Positions 33,909 through 42,092 of a DNA stretch of 64,000 nucleotides are shown here, piece after piece. The translations under genes were made by a program, and so were the position numbers. Below the pieces are notes generated by a model. The model did not search any database and had not been told where the DNA came from. It saw only the letters and a program-made list of their open reading frames with translations. The first letter of the stretch is position 1, and each line of letters starts with the position of its first letter. Origin of the DNA: JAIEOG01 sp964519985 (GTDB lineage Bacteria; Bdellovibrionota; FAC87; UBA2466); assembly GCA_964519985.1 (NCBI GenBank), contig CAZFMF010000017.1, positions 1 to 64,000 of the forward strand, in the 5' to 3' direction.

Positions 33909-34667
33909 ATGATTCAGATCACCCCGGTTCCTTGTCTCCAGGACAATTACGCGTATCTCGTTTCCGATGGCACGACGACGGTCGTCGTGGACCCCAGCGA
34001 AGCCGCGCCGGTGCAGCGGGAGCTGCTCAAGCAGGGGTTGCGTCTAGACGCGATCCTGAACACGCACCACCATTGGGATCATATTGGTGGAAACGAAACG
34101 CTCAAAAAATCTCACGGGTGTGAGGTCTTTGTGCCGCGCGGGGACGAGGAGCGGATCGCGGGCGCCGATGTCGTTCTCGCCGGCGGTACCCGTTGGGTGC
34201 GCGGGGGATTGAAGTTCGACATCATTTTCATTCCCGGCCATACGCGCAGTCACATTGCGCTCTGGTTGCCGGAGGCACCAGCGGTTTTCACCGGCGATAC
34301 TCTTTTTCTAATGGGTTGCGGTCGTCTTTTTGAAGGAACGGCCGATCAGATGTGGGCGAGCCTTTCACTGCTGCGTGAATTGCCGAGTGAGACGCGGGTT
34401 TATTGCGGGCACGAGTACACCCAGGACAACGCCCGTTTTGCGCTATCGTTGGCCCCCAGTGATATGGCGATGCGCCGGCGTTTTGATGAGATTTCGCGTC
34501 AGCGGAAAGCGGGAGAATTCACAGTGCCCGGGACCATCGGGGAGGAGAAACAAACCAATCCGTTTTTTCGGCTGGCGGAGGAAGAATACCGAGAGAAGCT
34601 TTATCCTGGCGCCAGCGCAGTCACCGCTTTCGCGAAGCTGCGCCAGCGCAAGGATGAATATACTTAA
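33909..34667 (+). CDS. gloB: Hydroxyacylglutathione hydrolase (glyoxalase II)
   Basis: 252 residues, a standard metallo-beta-lactamase-fold enzyme with intact ligands: THHHWDHIGG, GHTRSH, FTGDTLF and the C-terminal GHEYTQDNARFAL with NPFFR. It hydrolyses S-D-lactoylglutathione to lactate and glutathione. It contrasts with the degenerate MBL lipoprotein at 13811. Its TAA overlaps the stop of the convergent FKBP gene. Confidence 0.93.
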   Translation: MIQITPVPCLQDNYAYLVSDGTTTVVVDPSEAAPVQRELLKQGLRLDAILNTHHHWDHIGGNETLKKSHGCEVFVPRGDEERIAGADVVLAGGTRWVRGGLKFDIIFIPGHTRSHIALWLPEAPAVFTGDTLFLMGCGRLFEGTADQMWASLSLLRELPSETRVYCGHEYTQDNARFALSLAPSDMAMRRRFDEISRQRKAGEFTVPGTIGEEKQTNPFFRLAEEEYREKLYPGASAVTAFAKLRQRKDEYT

Positions 34668-35179
34668 TTGACGCCGAGCAGTTCGACTTCGAAGACCAGC
34701 GTGGCGTTCGGCGGAATCACGCCGCCCGCGCCTTGCGAACCGTAGCCCAGTTCGGGTGGGATGGTAAGCAGCCGCTTGCCTCCCACCTTCATACCGGCAA
34801 CGCCTTGGTCCCAGCCTTTGATCACTTGGCCTTGTCCGAGGCCAAACTCAAAGGGCGTGCCGCGATCCACGGAGGAATCGAACTTCTTGCCGCCCTTTTT
34901 ATCCAACCAGCCCGTGTAATGCACTTTCACCGTTTTGCTGGGAACCGCCTCGGCCCCGGTGCCTTTGGTGACATCCTCAATTTTCAACGCCGTCGCCACG
35001 TTTTCCGCCTTTCCTTCGGCTTTTTTAGCCTTCTTGGCTTTCTTAGCCTTTTTGTTTGTTGCCTCGGTCTCTTTCGCCGCACTCGGCTCGTTCGTATCGG
35101 CCTTAGTTTCAGTCGGAGTGCTGTTTGCGAAGGAAACGACCGCCAATAGTCCCATCAAGCTGAAAATCAGTTTTTTCAT
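34664..35179 (-). CDS. FKBP-type peptidyl-prolyl isomerase, secreted
   Basis: 171 residues from ATG 35179; an upstream in-frame ATG at 35215 would bury the signal peptide. Signal peptide MKKLIFSLMGLLAVVSFA, then a low-complexity linker with KKAKKAKKAKKAEGK, then a complete FKBP domain (VKVHYTGWLDKKGGKKFDSS, VIKGWDQGVAGMKVGGKR, IPPELGYGSQG, FEVELLGV). A periplasmic proline isomerase/chaperone. The Lys-rich linker is longer than usual. Confidence 0.9.
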   Translation of the reverse strand: MKKLIFSLMGLLAVVSFANSTPTETKADTNEPSAAKETEATNKKAKKAKKAKKAEGKAENVATALKIEDVTKGTGAEAVPSKTVKVHYTGWLDKKGGKKFDSSVDRGTPFEFGLGQGQVIKGWDQGVAGMKVGGKRLLTIPPELGYGSQGAGGVIPPNATLVFEVELLGVN

Positions 35180-35249
35180 GGCCAGAAAACTATAAGGGAT
35201 TTCCGAAATTGCCAACGCCCAAAAGCGTCTCTAAGATGGCGGCTCATCT

Positions 35250-36743
35250 ATGCACCGCATTGTTTGGGTATTGGGGTTCTGTCTTGGTTTGGTTTCCTCC
35301 GTGGTTACGGCGGATGACACCTTGCAAATGCTATCCGATCCATTGAAACCGGAATCGGCGTGGCTATTGACCAACCGTTCCTTGCAGCACAACGCCACCG
35401 CGAAAAAAGGCGGCAAGTGGGAGGTGCGTTTTGACAAAAGCACTTTCGAAAAAGTTACCGGCTCCGCTCCCGAATCCAATTTTACATTCTTGCGCATGCA
35501 GCCCTCTAAGAAGGAAGCCGGTGCCATTTTTTTAATGGTGCAAAACGGATCGGACCGGATGATTTTTGCGGGTCGGGATCAAGGCCGCCACTGGAAGGTT
35601 TCCAGTCCGGCACGATCGGGCGCTTCCACGCCTGTTCAAGCCACGGAAGCGAAAGAAGAATCGATCGATCTCGATAAGCTCGACACTCCGGCGGCGGCCC
35701 CCGCGACTTCGGTGGCCAAAGCCGGCGGACCTCCCGGCCATTACGGGGCTCCGACCACTCCCGCGGTATCTGCGGCGGGACCCATGTTCAAATTCATGTT
35801 CGACTTTTGGCTCTACAATCGCCCCGGGGTGGCGCCGCTGACGTTCTCAAACGTCCACACGCTAGCGCTAGTGGAAATCACTCCCACCCCTGAACTGGTC
35901 TTTGGATTCGAGCTCGCTCCCACGCCGCGCTACTACGAGCTGACCTACAAGCTGACGCCGCACCTGGAAATCCGCGGGGGACGCATCTGGGTCCCGTTCG
36001 ACACGATTGGCTTGCAGCAACCGCACAATCTCTTCGGGGGGTTGGTGAATGTGAGCCAGTTCCGTCAACCGGGCGGCACCGCATTCTTGCCCGATATTTG
36101 GACGGATCTCGGCCTGGCTTTGAAGTACCGGATCATTGACACCACGAGGTTGGGCCTCGATGCGGAAGTGTACGTGGTGAATGGCTTCCAGGCCGGCGCC
36201 ACGGATCCCGGAGGGCTGGTCGGAACCAAGTACCCTAATTTCGAAAACGCGGGCGCCATCGACAACAATACCGACAAGGCGCTGGGCGGGCGGGTCACCA
36301 CGCGGATGTTCGGCGTCTTGACGGTGGGCGCTTCTGGTTACTGGGGCCGCTATACCGACAACGCCGACGAGAGCCGCACGATCGTGATGATCGGTTTGGA
36401 CGCGCAATTGCGCTTGCCCACCGGTTTGGAATTCAAGGGCGGCTATCTTTTTTCGCAGGTCGGGTTGCTACCGGCGGCGGGTAAGGACAATTTTCGCCGC
36501 GGCGGGACCTACCTCGAAGGATCGCAGCGTCTCTCTCAGCGCTTCAAAGTGTTTGTGCGGGGGGGGACGGCGCAAAATGATAGTCGCGTCGTGAGCGTGA
36601 ATGACATCACCATGGTGGGCGGCGGGATGGTTTACACGCGGATGCCTTTGCAGCTTTCTTTAATGTACCAGCGAGATTTGAACACGGTCGCCGCCAAGAC
36701 GACCTATGACTTCGCCGCCTTGCGGGCGATGGTGATTTTCTAA
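35250..36743 (+). CDS. Outer-membrane beta-barrel (porin-like) protein
   Basis: 497 residues, signal peptide MHRIVWVLGFCLGLVSSVVTA. Residues ~25-125 are a globular region, ~125-170 a Pro/Ala-rich linker, and ~180-497 alternating amphipathic strands ending in VIF, with the terminal Phe typical of outer-membrane proteins. The barrel resembles phosphate-selective or other porins only in general. It precedes a POT peptide transporter by 12 bp, so the pair could move peptides across both membranes. Confidence 0.7.
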   Translation: MHRIVWVLGFCLGLVSSVVTADDTLQMLSDPLKPESAWLLTNRSLQHNATAKKGGKWEVRFDKSTFEKVTGSAPESNFTFLRMQPSKKEAGAIFLMVQNGSDRMIFAGRDQGRHWKVSSPARSGASTPVQATEAKEESIDLDKLDTPAAAPATSVAKAGGPPGHYGAPTTPAVSAAGPMFKFMFDFWLYNRPGVAPLTFSNVHTLALVEITPTPELVFGFELAPTPRYYELTYKLTPHLEIRGGRIWVPFDTIGLQQPHNLFGGLVNVSQFRQPGGTAFLPDIWTDLGLALKYRIIDTTRLGLDAEVYVVNGFQAGATDPGGLVGTKYPNFENAGAIDNNTDKALGGRVTTRMFGVLTVGASGYWGRYTDNADESRTIVMIGLDAQLRLPTGLEFKGGYLFSQVGLLPAAGKDNFRRGGTYLEGSQRLSQRFKVFVRGGTAQNDSRVVSVNDITMVGGGMVYTRMPLQLSLMYQRDLNTVAAKTTYDFAALRAMVIF

Positions 36744-36755
36744 AGGGGTAGGGCA

Positions 36756-38117
36756 GTGGGAAAACGGTTATTGGGCTTTCCAAAACAGATTGCGTACATC
36801 GTCGGCAATGAAGCGTGCGAACGTTTCAGCTATTACGGGATGCGCAGTATCCTCGTCATTTTCATGACCCAGTACCTGCTGATGCAGGAGCATCATTCCA
36901 AGGCCGTTTACCACTTCTTCATGTCGGCGAACTACTTCATGCCGTTGCTCGGCGGGTGGCTCTCGGATCGTTTTCTCGGCAAATACAATACGATTTTGTG
37001 GCTCTCGCTGGTCTACTGCGTTGGCCACGGTGTCTTGGCGGCGTTTGAATCGATCACGGGACTGTACTGGGGCCTGGGACTGATTGCACTCGGCTCGGGC
37101 GGAATCAAACCCTGCGTCTCGGCGTTCGTCGGGGATCAATTGGGTGCTAAGGACAAGGATCTCGTTCCGAAGGTTTACGAGCTCTTTTATTTTTCCGTCA
37201 ATTTCGGTGCGTTCTTCTCGTCCATCATCATTCCTTGGACCTTGCCGAAGTATGGGCCGAGCGTGGCCTTCGGCATTCCCGGGGTATTGATGGCGATTGC
37301 GACGCTCGTCTTTTGGATGGGCCGCAAACATTACATCGTGGTGCCGCCCACCGGCTCCGAAAATCAGACCCATTTCTTCGGCATCCTTTGGTACGGGTTG
37401 ACGCACTTGGGGAAACGCAAGGGTAAGCAACATTGGCTGGATACGGCGCTCGCTAAGTATGACGCGAAGCGGGTCGAAGGCGTCAAAGCCGTCGTTGCCA
37501 TCGGCGCCGTTTTCGCTTCCGCGACGGCGTTCTGGGCGCTCTACGATCAATCGGGAAGCAGTTGGGTCCTGCAGGCCCAGAGGATGAACTTGAACTTCAT
37601 GGGCATCCAGTGGGAAGCCTCGCAGATTCAGGCGCTCAATCCGATCATGATCCTGATCTTGATCCCGGTTTTCAGTCTTTGGCTTTACCCGCTTTTGGAG
37701 AAAATCGGTTTGCGTCCAACGCCGCTGCGACGTTTGGGCACCGGCATGTTCCTCACGGGATTTTCTTTTGCGATCGTGGGCGCCATCCAAGTTTTTCTGG
37801 ATAGCGGCGTGGTCTTGAACGTAGGTTGGCAGATTTTCGCCTACATGGTTTTGGGTGCCGCGGAGGTGATGGTTTCGATCACCGGTTTAGAGTTCGCGTA
37901 CACCCAAGCCCCGAAGACGATGAAGGGGATCATTATGAGTTTGTGGTTGTTGACGATTTCCGCCGGTAACTTCTTCACCGGAATGGTATCCCAGATCAAT
38001 CCCTTCACCAGCGGCGCGGCGGAGTTCTTCTTCTACGGGGGTTTGGTCTTTGTAGTCTCCTTTCTCTTCGTCGCTATTGCGGTGCGGTACAAGGAGCGCA
38101 GTTACGTCGGAGAATAG
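36756..38117 (+). CDS. POT/PTR-family proton-dependent peptide transporter
   Basis: 453 residues from a GTG 12 bp after the porin-like gene. The N-terminus carries the family motif NEACERFSYYGMRSIL (ExxERFxYYG) in helix 1, followed by GGWLSDRFLGKY and about a dozen hydrophobic segments; FYFSVNFGAF is the PTR2-type motif. Members import di- and tripeptides with protons. Inner membrane. Gene order with the barrel protein suggests an operon. Confidence 0.9.
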   Translation: MGKRLLGFPKQIAYIVGNEACERFSYYGMRSILVIFMTQYLLMQEHHSKAVYHFFMSANYFMPLLGGWLSDRFLGKYNTILWLSLVYCVGHGVLAAFESITGLYWGLGLIALGSGGIKPCVSAFVGDQLGAKDKDLVPKVYELFYFSVNFGAFFSSIIIPWTLPKYGPSVAFGIPGVLMAIATLVFWMGRKHYIVVPPTGSENQTHFFGILWYGLTHLGKRKGKQHWLDTALAKYDAKRVEGVKAVVAIGAVFASATAFWALYDQSGSSWVLQAQRMNLNFMGIQWEASQIQALNPIMILILIPVFSLWLYPLLEKIGLRPTPLRRLGTGMFLTGFSFAIVGAIQVFLDSGVVLNVGWQIFAYMVLGAAEVMVSITGLEFAYTQAPKTMKGIIMSLWLLTISAGNFFTGMVSQINPFTSGAAEFFFYGGLVFVVSFLFVAIAVRYKERSYVGE

Positions 38118-38195
38118 GTAGGCGATCTCAACGACTTCGCGTTAGGTCGGGTTTTTCCGTGGCTTTCTGCGTGCGAAATCGGGTATTTTGGGCGG

Positions 38196-38483
38196 ATGGA
38201 AACGGGTGCAAAATCAGAAGTTTCGGTGCCGACCTTTCTCAATGAGCGCAGTGTGGCGCTGCTCGAAAGCCGTTGGAGCGATTTGCGCGACGAAGCTTAC
38301 GTAGAAAGCCTCGAGGATGGCTGGCGCATCCACTTGAGTTCGCCGACCGGCGTTTTTACCCAGGCCGGCTTTCGCGACTCGGAGCGCGTCGCACCCCAGA
38401 ATCTCCTGAGTTACGCCAAGAGCTCCGGCCAAAAAGGCCTCGTCGAACGCCTCCTCGCCATTTTCGAACACATCCGCAAATAA
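38196..38483 (+). CDS. Small cytoplasmic protein of unknown function
   Basis: 95 residues, no signal peptide. Pattern ERSVALLESRWSDLRDEAYVESLEDGWRIHLSSP... reads as a compact alpha/beta domain. No family recognised. Its TAA is the first three bases of the 177-bp palindromic element at 38481. Confidence 0.6.
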   Translation: METGAKSEVSVPTFLNERSVALLESRWSDLRDEAYVESLEDGWRIHLSSPTGVFTQAGFRDSERVAPQNLLSYAKSSGQKGLVERLLAIFEHIRK

Positions 38484-38657
38484 AAGGTACCCACTTCCTT
38501 TTCAGTTATCTCGCACGCAGGTACCCGCTACCTTTACAGTCATGGACTAGCAAAAGTCGGCAGCCTTTCCAGTCATAAGTGGAGAGACGGTCTTTTGACT
38601 GGAAAGGTAGCACGTACCGGACTGCGTGATGCCTGAAAAGGAAGTGGGTACCTTTTA
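38481..38657. repeat. 177-bp nested palindromic element between two convergent stops
   Basis: Outer arms of 25 bp are perfect inverted copies (38481-38505 and 38633-38657; arms begin TAAAAGGTACCCACTTCC). Inner arms share GGTAC..GCTACCTTT.CAGTCA imperfectly. The first three bases are the stop of the left gene and the last three the stop of the right gene. The RNA would form a long hairpin from either strand. Confidence 0.85.
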
Positions 38658-39068
38658 GGTCGTTCGGGGTTTGCGGGATCTTCGGGTGAGGACGAAGACG
38701 ATGCAGGCGGCGAAGATCACATCGAGGGCAATCGCCCATTCAACCTTTTCTAAGATCCAATGCCCAATCACCGCTCCCACCACCATGGCGGCGGTGGAGA
38801 AGGCTTTGAGCTTCGGTCGGACCACGCGATGGTCTTCCCAATCGGTGACCGGTTTGCCCAGGTGCTTATTGTGGCGCACCCAGTGATGAAATTGAGGGCT
38901 CGACTTCGAAAAGCAATATGCCGCGGCGATGGCGAACGGGACCTGCGGGACGACCGGCAAAAAGATTCCCACTACCGCCAAACCCAAAAGAATAACCCCT
39001 CCGAGAAAAAAGAGTTTCTCTCCGAGGGGTTTTTCCTTAAACGACCGAAGGCGTTGTCGCAAACGCAC
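38655..39068 (-). CDS. YbaN/DUF454 family inner-membrane protein
   Basis: 137 residues from a GTG adjacent to the stop of the hemerythrin gene. Matches the DUF454 pattern: LGLAVVGIFLPVVPQVPFAIAAAYCFSKSSPQFHHWV with HLGKPVTDWEDHRVV, three hydrophobic segments. Function of the family is unknown. Its stop codon is inside the palindromic element. Confidence 0.85.
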   Translation of the reverse strand: MRLRQRLRSFKEKPLGEKLFFLGGVILLGLAVVGIFLPVVPQVPFAIAAAYCFSKSSPQFHHWVRHNKHLGKPVTDWEDHRVVRPKLKAFSTAAMVVGAVIGHWILEKVEWAIALDVIFAACIVFVLTRRSRKPRTT

Positions 39069-39620
39069 TTACGATGCCTGCGCCTGGGCCATGGGCAACT
39101 TCGCGAAACGCGCGAAAGAATCGCGGAAGCGACCCGGCATCATATTCACCACCATGTCGAGCGATTGGCCCATGAAGCCCTGCTTTTTGACCATCGGCTT
39201 CATCTTATGAAAGACTTCTCGCATCGCCACCGCTTCCTCTTCGGAAAAAAGCTTTTTGGCCGCGGTGAAGACTTTGCCTTCTTCTTCGTCGATATGGTGT
39301 TGCAAAGCTTTCTTGAATTTCTTTGCACCGTTCACCCAACTGATGTTTGCCGCATCAGTGACTTGTAGAGCACGCAAGAGCGCTTCGGCTTCCAGATGCT
39401 CTTGATACGCATGGCCCACGACTTCCTTGGCGGTGTCGATTTCGCGAATACAGTTGTACAGGACTGCCTCTTCCGCCCGGGCGTGCGGGATAAGCTCATC
39501 CTTAATCGCCTCCACTAGTTGTTCACGCTGCTTCGGCGCGGATTTCTCGGCCGCAATTAACTCATCAATCAGCCCGAGCACTTTGACGTGATCGGCCTTC
39601 AACTCTTCATAGATATCCAT
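39069..39620 (-). CDS. Hemerythrin HHE-domain protein
   Basis: 183 residues from ATG 39620 (CAGGAGG upstream); a longer frame to 39797 overlaps the next gene and is not needed. HHE domain: ELKADHVKVLGLIDEL, DELIPHARAEEAVLY, YQEHLEAEALL and ALQHHIDEEEGKVF supply the His and Glu ligands for a di-iron site. Such proteins bind O2 or NO, or protect iron-sulphur clusters. Cytoplasmic. Operon with the DUF454 gene. Confidence 0.85.
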   Translation of the reverse strand: MDIYEELKADHVKVLGLIDELIAAEKSAPKQREQLVEAIKDELIPHARAEEAVLYNCIREIDTAKEVVGHAYQEHLEAEALLRALQVTDAANISWVNGAKKFKKALQHHIDEEEGKVFTAAKKLFSEEEAVAMREVFHKMKPMVKKQGFMGQSLDMVVNMMPGRFRDSFARFAKLPMAQAQAS

Positions 39621-39673
39621 AAATGCCTCCTGCGCCGGGAACGGTGCAATTGGCTTGCCGCAATTAAGGCAAT

Positions 39674-40276
39674 TCAGTCTTCGTCGTTGAGGATGGCGCG
39701 TTTGCGCTTTTCGAATTCGGTGTCGGTGAGCACACCTTTTTTGTGAAGCGAAGCCAGCTTTTCCAGGAGATCGAGTTTGTCTTTCTCCGAGTCCCACTTA
39801 CCGTTCTTGAAGACGCCGCGGGCGCCTTCGTAGACCTTCTTCGTTTCTTTCGTCCAGGCTTTGCCCGGATCGGCCGACATGCGACCTTCGACCACGAAGG
39901 TCTCCGCGACCATATCGTGGATCGTCTGTTTGCGCGGCGTGAAGAGCGCCACGAAGTAAATCAAGAAACCCGTGAAAACCGAAATCCAGGCCACGAAGGT
40001 GCGCAGCAGCGATGTGCCGATCGTGATGCGTTGGCCGCGCGGTCCTACCACGATCAAGTCCATCGCCCGTTTTCCCGGTGTGGCCTGTACCGCCGACGCC
40101 TCGAAGAGCGTCTTGTACGCGACCCAAACTAGAAACGGCGCCACGTAAGGAATCGTGAACTGCATCATCAGCATCACGAGTCCTAGAACAAAGAGATCGA
40201 GGATGAACGCCATCAGGCGCTTGCCCAATGGAGCAAATTTCAGCGATCCGATGGAAGTTTCCAGTGCTTCGGCCAT
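39674..40276 (-). CDS. RDD-family membrane protein with SHOCT motif
   Basis: 200 residues from ATG 40276 (the frame opens at 40297). RDD domain: KRLMAFILDLFVLGLVM, then GKRAMDLIVVGPRGQRITIGTSLLRT, and HDMVAETFVV at its end; two to three membrane spans. The C-terminal ~30 residues (DLLEKLASLHKKGVLTDTEFEKRKRAIL) are a SHOCT motif, usually an oligomerisation element. Function unknown. Confidence 0.85.
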   Translation of the reverse strand: MAEALETSIGSLKFAPLGKRLMAFILDLFVLGLVMLMMQFTIPYVAPFLVWVAYKTLFEASAVQATPGKRAMDLIVVGPRGQRITIGTSLLRTFVAWISVFTGFLIYFVALFTPRKQTIHDMVAETFVVEGRMSADPGKAWTKETKKVYEGARGVFKNGKWDSEKDKLDLLEKLASLHKKGVLTDTEFEKRKRAILNDED

Positions 40277-40410
40277 GGTTGGGAAAAATCCTAGCATGAA
40301 CCCGTTTGGAATACGAACAGGTGCCTGACGAAAAACGGCACTTTCGCCGCCTTGACTGCGTGGGCAAGGCGGGCACCGTTTTGCATTTCCTTGAGGCGTT
40401 GCAGTGAAAT

Positions 40411-40635
40411 GTGAATGTAGACGTTGAGGCGGATATGCAGCGCAAGTCGAATGAAGAGCTGATGCGGAAGTTGGAGCGAATTGAGGCGCTGTACCGCCGT
40501 CCCGGATCTCCTGGTGAAAAACAAGCGGCCGCGGTGGCCCTCAACCGCCTCCGTGGCCGGCTTTTCGCCGTTCAAACCTACCAACAAAAAGTCGAAGTCA
40601 AAGAGTATACGTTCACGGTTTTTCGCGAAGTCTAG
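40411..40635 (+). CDS. Small helical protein, DUF2786-like
   Basis: 74 residues from GTG 40411; an ATG at 40435 would give 66. ELMRKLERIEALYRRPGSPGEKQAAAVALNRL resembles the short DUF2786-type helix pair, with weak support. No signal peptide. Its stop lies 3 bp before that of the convergent lipoprotein gene. Confidence 0.5.
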   Translation: MNVDVEADMQRKSNEELMRKLERIEALYRRPGSPGEKQAAAVALNRLRGRLFAVQTYQQKVEVKEYTFTVFREV

Positions 40636-40638
40636 AGC

Positions 40639-41058
40639 TTACGGGCCGGTGACTAGCATGATGGGCACTGGATTCCGATTTGAGTCTTCCACTTCCACCC
40701 GACTCGCATCGTTTGGTTCGGTACCCGTGAAAATCACGGTTGGCCCAATGAAGTAGACTCCGTCCTGGGTGCCGCCCGAGCCGACGGCGAGCGAGCCCTT
40801 GCCCGAAAGCAGACGCCAGCGATAGTTGCCTGCGCCGCCCTGAGCGGTGAGGGGCACTGGGGTGCCCTTCTTAAGCTGCGACCCGTTGACGCCATTCGGT
40901 AGCACAATGCGCAGTTCACCGGTGGTCACTCCCGCCGGATTGGCCGGGGTTCCGGTTCCGTAGCACTCCGCGACATTTCCAATGGGGCCGACACAGAAAG
41001 ATCGACCGCAGGCCGAAAGGGCGAAAATACCGATAAGTCCTAAGACGAGGGCGCGCAT
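40639..41058 (-). CDS. Small lipoprotein, paralogue A
   Basis: 139 residues; MRALVLGLIGIFALSAC is a lipobox signal. The mature part is a single beta-rich domain (ELRIVLPNGVNGSQLKKG, TAQGGAGNYRWRLLSGKGSLAVG, VEVEDSNRNPVPIMLVTGP) reminiscent of bacterial Ig-like or carboxypeptidase-regulatory folds. It is a clear paralogue of the next gene. AGGAG precedes the ATG. Confidence 0.75.
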   Translation of the reverse strand: MRALVLGLIGIFALSACGRSFCVGPIGNVAECYGTGTPANPAGVTTGELRIVLPNGVNGSQLKKGTPVPLTAQGGAGNYRWRLLSGKGSLAVGSGGTQDGVYFIGPTVIFTGTEPNDASRVEVEDSNRNPVPIMLVTGP

Positions 41059-41170
41059 AAAAACTCCTCACGGGAGGTATGCAAGCTGTGCCCACGGAGT
41101 TCAAGCACGAACGACCCGAAAGGTGCGGTAATTTGTCACTCAGCGGAGCCCAAAAAAGCCGGACCGGAGC

Positions 41171-41581
41171 TTAGGGGCCCGTGACGAGAGTGATAGGCAC
41201 GGGACTATGGTTCACATCTTCCAATTCCACGCGGTTCGTATCGTTGGGTTCTGCGTCCGTAAAAATCACCGTCCCGCCGATGAAGTATGACCCACTTTGT
41301 GTTCCGCCCGTGCCGACCGCGAGCGTGCCTTTGCCCGAGATCAAGCGCCAACGATAGCTGCCGGCACCGCCTTGCGCGGTGAGAGTGACCGAGCTGCCCT
41401 TGGTGATGAGCGACGGATTGATGCCGGTGGGTGTCGCGATGCGAAGCACACCGGTAGTGGCATCAGATTGGGTTCCGCTACCGTAACACTCATCCTTGTT
41501 CCCGAAAGGGCCGATGCAGATGGATCTTCCGCAGGCGGAAAGCACCAAAACTGCGGTCAGGGTCAAAAGGATTTTGCGCAT
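41171..41581 (-). CDS. Small lipoprotein, paralogue B
   Basis: 136 residues from ATG 41581 (CAGGAGA upstream). The lipobox VLVLSAC is followed by the same CGRS.C.GP.GN..ECYG.GT opening as paralogue A and the same TAQGGAGSYRWRLISGKGTLAVG core and LVTGP end. The two genes lie 112 bp apart, a recent tandem duplication. Function unknown; envelope. Confidence 0.75.
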   Translation of the reverse strand: MRKILLTLTAVLVLSACGRSICIGPFGNKDECYGSGTQSDATTGVLRIATPTGINPSLITKGSSVTLTAQGGAGSYRWRLISGKGTLAVGTGGTQSGSYFIGGTVIFTDAEPNDTNRVELEDVNHSPVPITLVTGP

Positions 41582-41594
41582 AAAGTCTCCTGGG

Positions 41595-42092
41595 TCATTC
41601 CACACAACGGTAAGTCTCTATTTTACGCGGGCAACCGCGGTTTGTGCAGGTGCCGTGCGCCGAACACCCAAAACCATTGCAGTAGCCGCCGGGCGGGAAG
41701 CAGCCGTACATATTGCAACCGCCGCCCTGCGCGTAGGACCCAAACTGATTGCGATCCGCGCAAGGTAGGTCGGGGATCGGACCATTGGCCGGGATCACCG
41801 CGGCACCCGCTGCGGCTTGGCCGGCCGCCGTCGCGGATTCGTTTTCTAGGCTCACCACTTTGCCACTGCGAAAAAGTACGACTTTGCGCGGCGAACCTTC
41901 CTTCTCGCTACCAAAGATCCATTTTTCCTGGGCACCGACGAAATTGCGATCGAGCGGCTGTCCGGCCACGTTGATCACTTCCGCTTTCGTCATGCCGGGC
42001 TGAATCTTCATCGCTTCGCGGTGCGGCGCAGAAGCGCACGAGACCAAAAGAAATGCGGTGAAAGCAGCAAAGGGGAGGCGCAGATGTTTCAT
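41595..42092 (-). CDS. BamE/OmlA-like lipoprotein with Cys/Gly-rich tail
   Basis: 165 residues from ATG 42092, ATGA overlap with the permease stop. Lipobox FTAFLLVSC. Residues ~25-75 follow the SmpA/OmlA pattern (KIQPGMTKAEVINVAGQPLD, EKWIFGS, VVLFRSGKVV). The C-terminal ~60 residues are unusual: a Cys/Gly-rich run (GGGCNMYGCFPPGGYCNGFG) with several cysteines likely in disulphides. Possibly an outer-membrane assembly accessory, but the tail is not known from BamE. Confidence 0.75.
   Translation of the reverse strand: MKHLRLPFAAFTAFLLVSCASAPHREAMKIQPGMTKAEVINVAGQPLDRNFVGAQEKWIFGSEKEGSPRKVVLFRSGKVVSLENESATAAGQAAAGAAVIPANGPIPDLPCADRNQFGSYAQGGGCNMYGCFPPGGYCNGFGCSAHGTCTNRGCPRKIETYRCVE

Noticed and set aside
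36768..37790. 340-codon minus-strand frame opposite the POT transporter
   Set aside because: The plus strand carries all POT motifs; this frame has no recognisable domain.
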